A DNA stretch of 64,000 nucleotides. Source: Zanthoxylum bungeanum (Eukaryota > Streptophyta > Magnoliopsida > Sapindales > Rutaceae). The DNA lies in NCBI GenBank assembly GCA_019454045.1, contig SKCR01034823.1, forward strand, positions 1-64,000, given 5' to 3'. The notes beneath the pieces are model-generated. The model made no database searches. It was not told where the DNA came from and was given only the letters and a program-made list of their open reading frames with translations. This document shows positions 56,523 through 64,000 of this stretch, one piece after another. The position numbers and the translations under genes were made by a program. Each line of letters opens with the position of its first letter. Position 1 is the first letter of the stretch.

Positions 56523-59500
56523 CTATAGCCAGTCACTCAAGCATCTAACACCTGAACTATGTAATGTGCTTCTCAAACTTTTGCTGTGAAATAGCTTTCG
56601 TCAGCGGGTCTGCAATGTTGTCATCTGATGATGCACCTTCTCGATCTTCACATCGCCACGATGTATGATCTCACGAATCAGATGGAAACGTCGAAGAACA
56701 TGCTTGGATCGTTGATGAGACCGTGGTTCCTTAGCCTGCGCTATAGCCCCGTTATTGTCACACAATAATGGAACGGGCTCAGCTGCTAACGGAACTACTA
56801 CTACTCCTATCCAATTAGGAATTTACGGATCCAAACTGCCTCTTTTGCTGCTTCAGATGCAGCAATATACTCCGCTTCTGTTGTTGAATCGGCAACAGTC
56901 TCTTGCTTGGAAGATTTCCAGCTTACTGCTCCGTTGTTCAAACAAAATATGTACCCGGATTGCGACTTAGAGTCGTCTTTATCGGTTTGGAAACTTGCAT
57001 CGGTATACCCAGTTACCTCAAGTTCTCCATCTCCATAAATCAAGAAAGCATCCTTAGTTCGTCTAAGATACTTAAGGATGTTCTTAACTGCCATCCAGTG
57101 ACCATCACCTGGATCGGCCTGATAGCGACTACACATGCTCAAAGCATACGAGACATCAGGTCGAGTACATATCATGGCATACATGATCGATCCGACTGCC
57201 GAGGCGAACGGTATCCGACTCATGCTATTTCTCTCATCTTGAGTTTTAGGACACATGTCCTTAGATAGAGAGATGCCATGTGACACTGGCAACAGTCCCC
57301 TCTTGGACTGATCCATGTTGAATCTTTTCAACACTTTGTCAATGTACGTACTCTGAGAGAGTCCAAGCAGCTTTCTAGATCTATCCCTGTAGATCTTTAT
57401 TCCTAGAATAAAGGCTGCTTCTCCCAGATCTTTCATGGAGAATTTTAATGAAAGCCAAGCTTTCACCGATGTTAACATGGGAATGTCATTGCCCATAAGC
57501 AATACATCGTCAACATAAAGGACAATGAATGTCAGTGCGCTCCCACTAACCTCTTATATACACAAGGATCATCCTCGTTTTGAATGAAATCATATTCTTT
57601 TATGATCTCATCAAAACGTTGGTTCCATGACCGCGATGCTTGCTTCAGTCCATAAATGGACCGATTTAACTTACAAACCTTGTTTGCAAGTTTAGGCACG
57701 ATAAAACCGTCAGGCTGTTGCATATAAACATCCTCCAAAAGGTTTCCGTTAAGGAAAGCGGTTTTAACGTCCATCTGCCATATCTCGTAATCGAAATATG
57801 CAGCAATAGCAAGCATTATCCGAATGGATTTAATCATGGCAACGGGTGAGAAAGTTTCGTCGTAATCGACACCATGTCGTTGACGATACCCCTTCGCTAC
57901 AAGCCTAGCTTTGTACGTTTGTACGTTGCCTTCCATGTCGGTCTTCTTCTTGAAGATCCATTTGCATCCAATAGGCTTTACGCCTTCTGGTGCATCAACC
58001 AGTGTCCAAACTTGGTTGGTGTACATGGAATCCATTTCGGACTTCATGGCCTCTTGCCATAAAGTGGAATCGATATCTTGTATCGCTTCCTCATACGTAG
58101 CCGGTTCATCTTCCTCAATGAGATTAATATCTACATGAGGTGAGATCAGAAACCCATACCTCTCAGGTTGGTTCCTGACTCTCTCCGACCTACGCGGTCC
58201 TTGTGTAATAGAAGATTGTGGTACAGTCTCATCCCGGATGGACTGTTCTTGTTCCGTTGAGGATTCTATGCCAGGAACAGTATCACTCCGATTTTCATCG
58301 AGTTCTACTTTCCTCCTCCCACTTACCACTGTATTTAGGAATTCCTTCTCAAGAAAACCGCATGTAGAGCAACAAATACTTTGTTCTCTCGTGGGTGATA
58401 GAAGTAATATCCTTTGGTTTCCCTAGGATATCCTACGAATAGGCATTTATCCGATTTGGGTTCAAGTTTGGTACCTTCCAAACGTTTGACGTATGCCCAG
58501 CATCCCCAAATCTTTAGGAATGAGAAACCCGGTTTCTTTCCTGTCCATATCTCATATGGTGTCTGTTGTACAGACTTTGACGGAACCTTATTCAAAATAA
58601 GAACTGCACTGTTTAATGCATATCCCCAGAAGGAAATAGGTAGCTCAGTGCGACTCATCATAGACCTTACCATGTCCAACAGAGTTCGGTTTCTCCGTTC
58701 GGATACACCGTTTAATTGCGGTGTTCCAGGAGGAGTCCACTGTGAAAGAATACCATATTCTTTCAAGTAATCTAGAAACTCATTGCTCAAGTACTCGCCA
58801 CCACGGTCCGACCGTAATGTCTTTATACTCTTGCCGGTCTGTTTTTCAACTTCGTGTCGAAACTCTTTGAATTTCTCAAAAGTTTCCGACTTGTGTCTCA
58901 TAAGATACACATAACCATAACGCGATGCATCATCCGTAAAGGTTACGAAGTATTCGAATCCACCTCTAGCCTGGCTAGACATGGGCCCACAAATGTCACT
59001 ATGAACGAGGGCTAACAGTTCGGTGGCGCGTACACCTTTACCGCTAAAAGGTGATTTAGGCATTTTGCCTAATAAGCAAGATTCGCAGACGTCATATGAA
59101 TTTGGATCAAATCCGTCCAAGTACCACCCACTCTTCGAAAGTGTGGATATGCGAGTCTTGTTAATGTGTCCCAGACGACAATGCCACATGTAAGTCTCAT
59201 CTTTGTTACTTAGTTTGAGCCTTTTGTTTGTTACATTATATGTTTGAGATTGATTTATATTCAAAATATAAAGACCATTATTAGCATCAGCTGAACATAT
59301 CTCAAAATCATCTTTATAAACAAAAACCCAGTGTTTCGGAATACAAAAGTGTACCCGCATTGGGTCAAACAAGATACAGAGATAATATTCCTAGTCAAAC
59401 TAGGTACATAATAACAGTCTGATAGTTTAAGTACATGCCCCGAAGGCAGTTCTAAAACAAAAGTGCCCACGGCCAAAACAGCAACAGGTGTCCCGTTTCC

Positions 59501-60492
59501 AACACGCAGATCAATCTCTCCTGAAGCCAGTCTCCTGCTAATCTGCAGATCCTGCACATCAGTACATATATGAGTACCACAACCAGAATCAAAAATCCAA
59601 TTTTAAAGCTAGAAGTAGCCATGTTTATCTCAATAACAAACATACCTGAGGCCGGTGCCTTGCCCGCCTTTATCTCCTTCTGAAGCGCCTTGTACTCGCG
59701 GCAGTCACGCTTCCAGTGACCCCGCTTGCCGCACTGTAGGCAAACATCTTGAGATTTGTCCTTTGGCTTCCCAGAAGCCTTTGACTTTTGGCCTTGCCCT
59801 TTTGCATATGCTTCTTCTTTCGCACACCTCCAGTTGCCTTGGGCCCAGCCCTAGGTCCATGAGATGTCGATGCAAAGTGCGCCTCGCGCTTGTTGCCCTT
59901 TTGAAACTCCTTTTCAGCCTCCTTGAGAGTTGACAGTAACTCTCCAAGAGTATCACTGGTGTTCATCAAATTATAATTTATGATGAACTGTCTCCAAGTA
60001 TCGGGGAGGGATTGCAGGACCATGTCCACAGTAATCTCTGCCTCAAAGACAATCCCCATGCTGGCCAGCTCATCGATGTCGGCGACCATCTGAGCCACGT
60101 GGGACTCAACGGACATGCCATCTGTCATGCGTGAGCGAAAGAGCTTCTTGACTAACTCGTACCTCTGCATCCTCTTGTTAGAGCGATGCAGATCTTGCAA
60201 CCTTGCCAACATATTATAAGGATCCAAGTCCCTATTTTGTCTGCGAAAGTGCTGAGTCATCGAAGCAAGCATAATTGACTGAGTTGTGTCACAATCATCG
60301 CTGTGAGTCTTCCAAAGCTCCAGCTCAAGTGTCTCAGTCGGTCCGGGTTTTGGCCCAGAGGTCTTTGTGTAGTATACAACAGCCTCTCTGAACCTAGGAC
60401 AATCCTAAGGTTCATTTCCAATCAGCAAAATTTGTGCCCTTGAAGACATTATCTCCCATGATAATATCACGGACATTTCCTTTGCCAGTCAT
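56523..60492 (-). pseudogene. gag-pol polyprotein of copia element D, frame-shifted but well preserved
   Basis: Starts ATG 60492 (MTGKGNVRDIIMGDNVF) and ends TAG 56523-56525. Gag has two one-base losses near 60415 and 60360, then an open 200-codon stretch (59670-60272). The zinc knuckle is intact (CLQCGKRGHWKRDC, 59701-59744) and the protease motif FDSGCG lies near 59575. The largest open piece (58335-59372) holds GAG-pre-integrase (WHCRLGHINKTRIS) and integrase with HSDICGPM, FTDDASRYGY and the conserved E in NGVSERRNRTL. Reverse transcriptase is 57532-58330; a one-base loss near 57530 separates it from YVDDVLLMGN. RNase H (ADSTTEAEYIAASEAAKEAV) follows to 56807, and another frame change lies near 56630. 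About seven single-base breaks disrupt it. Either a recent pseudogene or partly sequence error. Confidence 0.93.
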
Positions 60493-62820
60493 CTTGATCT
60501 ACGATAGTCTAACTATCTAGTCAACGATAATGGGTACAGTCTAACTGTTACATAGAAAAATAACAATATATTAGTCCAACTAATAAAGTAATATTGACGA
60601 AATTATTTGAAAGCGCGTAAAGCTAAGTATCTGAATGAAATTGCAAATTCAATACTAGCCTCCCACTATTTCGGCGAGCCTCTAACCCTCTGTCGAGTAC
60701 TCGGGAAACCTAGTTTCCTAGTGGGCTAGGATCCCGTTAAATAACATACAACCTTGACTTTGGCCAACAAGCTGTATGAAACTTAACTAGGTAGATCTCG
60801 AAGATCAATTGGATCTCATCCAATTCCTAGATCCGGTAGGTGGACATCCAAGTCCGTAACACATATACTTATATATGCAACATGTCAAACATATTTCCTA
60901 ACCTTTTTCCTCTGAATCAACTAAGCTTGGCTTTGGCACAACAGCTTAATGATTCCAGTTAAGCGCGGGACCCATTGACATGGAAAGTTTCGTAATCAAT
61001 GTCGATGGACAAGAAGTGATCTTGACTTTGGCAAACAACACAACTTGGACAAGACACCGATATGTAACAAACCTTCATGATTCAAACACATCCTCAATTG
61101 ACAAAGGCCTTGACTTTGGCCAACAAGCCAATGCCAACTTTGGATCTTGAGTAAAGAATCACTCAACGGAAGGAAAACGCTTAATATATTTTTTGAGGGT
61201 TTTTCGCGTAAATTGGCATCCAATTTATTATCATTGATTAGGTCTCATCATACACCCTTAAGCAGCTTCTAAAACATCATAAGGAGCAAAAGTAAATTAA
61301 TAACGATATGCGGATGATATTTAAACAGATTGTTCCTAGAACAAATCACTCCATTTCCTCTCCCCGACTAGAACTATTCTAACTCCTACCCTTTTACAAA
61401 TACAATAAAGAAACCTCATATACATAGAGGGGAATAGTGAGAAAGAATTACAAGGAGTAAAGAGATTAAAGGCTGGACACGCAGGTCCAATTTAATAAAT
61501 TCTAAACTTATTACAATTTCCAAAATTGCCCTTGCCCTTCTAATATCCATCCGATATACGTTATTCATACATCACATTTATGTATTCAATCAAAACATGT
61601 TTATTACAATCAATCTAATCCAATTAATTAATCTTTGATTAATGACCATCCAATGTTCAAACAATGATTTGATTTGCGCGAGTCCAACTCGTTGAGAATA
61701 AATACTTTTGAGTACGTATTCTTGAATTATATCGAACTACAACTTAAATCCAATTTATTTGTATTCAATACTAATTCTTATTTAATTCCAAATTAAATAT
61801 TTACACTTACATAGTTGCCTTAAAGACTTGGATTCCAAATCCAATCTTGATGGTCTCAAAGGCCAATAACATCCAATGTCTTTTAATTAAAGTCCAATGG
61901 GCTTTTAATTGATTCTTAAGGCATGGGCTTTGGCCATAATGGATCAAACCCAAAATGCCAAGGCCCATAGGAATCACCCTATTGCCATCAAATCAATTTA
62001 GGCCCATTAGGCCCAATCAAATACTTTAAAGGGTCAAGTGATGTATTTGGACTCATGGAATTGGTTTTGGGCCCAATGGATCCAATCCAAAAGTCCAAAA
62101 CCAAACTTGGTCAAACCAAGCCCATTAGGCCCAATACACACTTTTAGCCCAATTCAATTTTAAAGGCAATTTACATATTATAATATTCCAAATATCACAA
62201 TTATTTTAATTAAAGTGTATTAGCCATAATTAATTAATTAAACTCAATATTCCAAAATATTAATAAAATTCAGCAAAAAATTCTGCTTAACAAAAAAAAC
62301 CAGCCAAAAAAACACATCGTGCTGAAGACAAGATCAGCCATTTAAACATCCAACATGCTTCAGACTTTAGAAAATTGATGTTAAGAAACCAATCATTTCG
62401 TAATTCTTGACATGCATCAAAATTGAGTCATGCAACAAGTAGGCGCAAAAACAAAATAGTCATTTAACTAATCTGCTTAACAGCCATATTGCATCTTAAC
62501 ATATTGAATTCATTTTCATGCTCAACATTGATTTTAACATGAACATTATACATTGATCTAATCATATTAACCAACTATCATCATTAAACATGCATCCAAA
62601 CCCATACATGTTACAAAAAACAAAACTGCAGTGCACATAGTAACTTCGGCCATGCTAACATTTTTTATCTTTGTTGCTTATGATTTATTTGAAATCTAAT
62701 CATGCTAACCCTAAGTATCATGTTAAACATACTCAAAGCATCAATTTCAAAAAATCATGCTCAAAATAAAAAAACCCCAATTTTAAGATCAAGAACCCTA
62801 AAATTATCATGCTCAAATTA
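60493..62820 (-). other. Leader of element D
   Basis: About 2.3 kb, colinear with A's leader. Contains the TTGGCCAA-bearing motif: exact at 60753-60770 and 61109-61126, one mismatch at 61021-61038, diverged at 60926-60943. No gene. Confidence 0.8.
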
Positions 62821-62834
62821 GGCTCATGATACCA
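62821..62834 (-). other. Primer-binding site of element D
   Basis: In element sense TGGTATCATGAGCC, one base from the LTR; same extra T as in A and B. Confidence 0.87.
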
Positions 62835-62835
62835 T

Positions 62836-64000
62836 TGTTAGTGTTCCTAGAACATTATAAGGATCCTAATAAGCATGCATAATAAAGGATTTAATCATTA
62901 TAAGGTGCGGAATATACTTACAATGAGTTTGGAGCTTTAAAAAAATGAGATCCAAGATCTCCAAATCCAAGCTTTATGATGATTCCAAGCTTTTGAGGAG
63001 TTTCCCTATCACCTTTGTTCACTTCCAAAGTGCTAGCTTTGTTTATTTGAAAAATCAAATCAAGAGAAGAGGGGCTCTCAAATTCGGCCAAGGAGGAGAC
63101 AATGTCTAGGGTTTTCAATTTTTCATCTAATGAATGTCTTGGCAAAAGTGTGTGTGTCTACCCTTTTGTTTTTCACCTTTTATTAAAACCTTTCACACCT
63201 TTTACCCTAAACTAGGTGGTTTGGTAAATGGTTTCCAAAAAGTAAAAACAAGGTAGTTGTGTGGTGGGAACACCTACCACACTTTTGGCTCCAAATATTT
63301 GAATCCGAATTCAAATATCTCTACGGGCATTTGCCGCGGCTCGGTTCCGTTTAATCCAACTAAACGATCTTCGTCGTTAAATAATTAAATCTAATTTAAT
63401 TAAATAACGATGCCTCGCAAATATATTACGAACGTCGTTCCAGAACTAATTCTAAATTAATTCGTTCGTTCGCATTAAAGTCCGACTTAATCTCGTAATG
63501 AATCCATCCATTTTAATATCCGATATATTAATTTTAGCCCGTTTGAATAAATTAAATAGAAAATCAAATTTAATTTAACTATTAAATTTATTTTACCGAT
63601 TAATTCCAAATTAATCGCGTTCTTTCGCCACTGTACACTTTTAATCCCAGATTAAACAAAGCCCATATTATCCCAGATTAATTTCTCTCGATAATTAATC
63701 CCAGATTAATTCCAATTTAAGTCAACTGTCATCGGTGAATCCTTGGGAAGCGACCCAAGAGATCTCTAGATATGTTGGCAGTAATCCGGTAATCGGACTA
63801 TCCGATAAAGCGAGTACCTCGTACTACGTGCTTACCGATTTACAAGACATGGTTGGCTTCTAGCAAAGCACCGTGCCTACCCAATTCTCCAGAAATATTC
63901 TTACTGGAATATATAATCTATGTCAGACGTAGAATACCTAGTATCTCGTATTGCGTTCCAGTATCTATGTCACGTGCTAACCTGGGCTGAAATAATGTCT
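62836..64000 (-). repeat. 5' LTR of element D, truncated by the window
   Basis: 1165 of about 1929 bp. Its own hairpin ladder lies at 63295-63711. A 75-codon frame at 62918-63145 is not conserved in the sister LTR and is not a gene. Confidence 0.93.

Larger units (their letters stand above)
54580..64000 (-). mobile_element. Copia element D, nearly complete, cut by the right window edge
   Basis: 3' LTR 54580-56508, polypurine tract 56509-56519, gag-pol 56523-60492, leader 60493-62820, primer-binding site 62821-62834 and 5' LTR 62836 onward (1165 of ~1929 bp visible). Inserted in the 5' LTR of C. It is the best preserved copy of the A/B/D family: broken only by frame changes, with few stops. 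Confidence 0.94.

Overview
The window reads as gene-poor, repeat-packed angiosperm nuclear DNA, probably eudicot heterochromatin. Almost all of it is LTR retrotransposons nested in one another. Coding regions are of plant Ty1/copia and Ty3/gypsy (Athila-like) type, priming sites match tRNA-iMet or tRNA-Asp, and there are hAT-type MITEs and a truncated LINE. I found no intact single-copy host gene, no rRNA or tRNA gene and no CRISPR array.

Layout. (1) 1-5722: copia element A (minus), cut by the left window edge and inserted into the 5' LTR of copia element B (plus, 5723-13477). (2) 13478-17446: older DNA with a degenerate tandem array, a coiled-coil gene fragment with a candidate 90-bp intron, and a 45-bp duplication. 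(3) 17447-39368: a hAT-like MITE split by copia element H (minus, 17933-39305). The left LTR of H holds solo LTR F (18835-22971), which itself holds solo LTR G (19651-21791). The right LTR of H holds a complete copia element K (28798-38784). (4) 39369-41508: AT-rich DNA with a 5'-truncated LINE flanked by a 17-bp target duplication. (5) 41509-64000: a copia LTR (E) interrupted by an Athila-like gypsy element C (minus, from 43107), whose 5' LTR is interrupted by copia element D (minus, from 54580). D and the far halves of C and E run off the right edge.

The most interesting content is of two kinds. First, element C carries, between pol and its 3' LTR, an intronless copy of a LOG-type gene (cytokinin riboside 5'-monophosphate phosphoribohydrolase), next to an unrecognised cysteine-rich reading frame preceded by a splice-acceptor-like sequence. 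This looks like a host gene carried by a retrotransposon. Second, all the related copia LTRs (A, B, D, E, F, G, K) contain a roughly 300-400 bp 'hairpin ladder': a run of short inverted repeats with different arms but nearly always a 3-nt spacer. In K's 3' LTR I checked nine perfect ones covering 181 of 298 bases. A second shared structure is an 18-nt motif with a TTGGCCAA core, present as three good copies and one diverged copy in the leaders of A, D and K.

Element K has nearly identical LTRs but badly decayed gag-pol, so it was probably mobilised in trans. Many differences between sister LTRs, and all the frame breaks in LOG, are single-base indels. Part of the apparent damage in D, C and LOG may therefore be uncorrected long-read sequence error; B and K, with many in-frame stops, are truly decayed.
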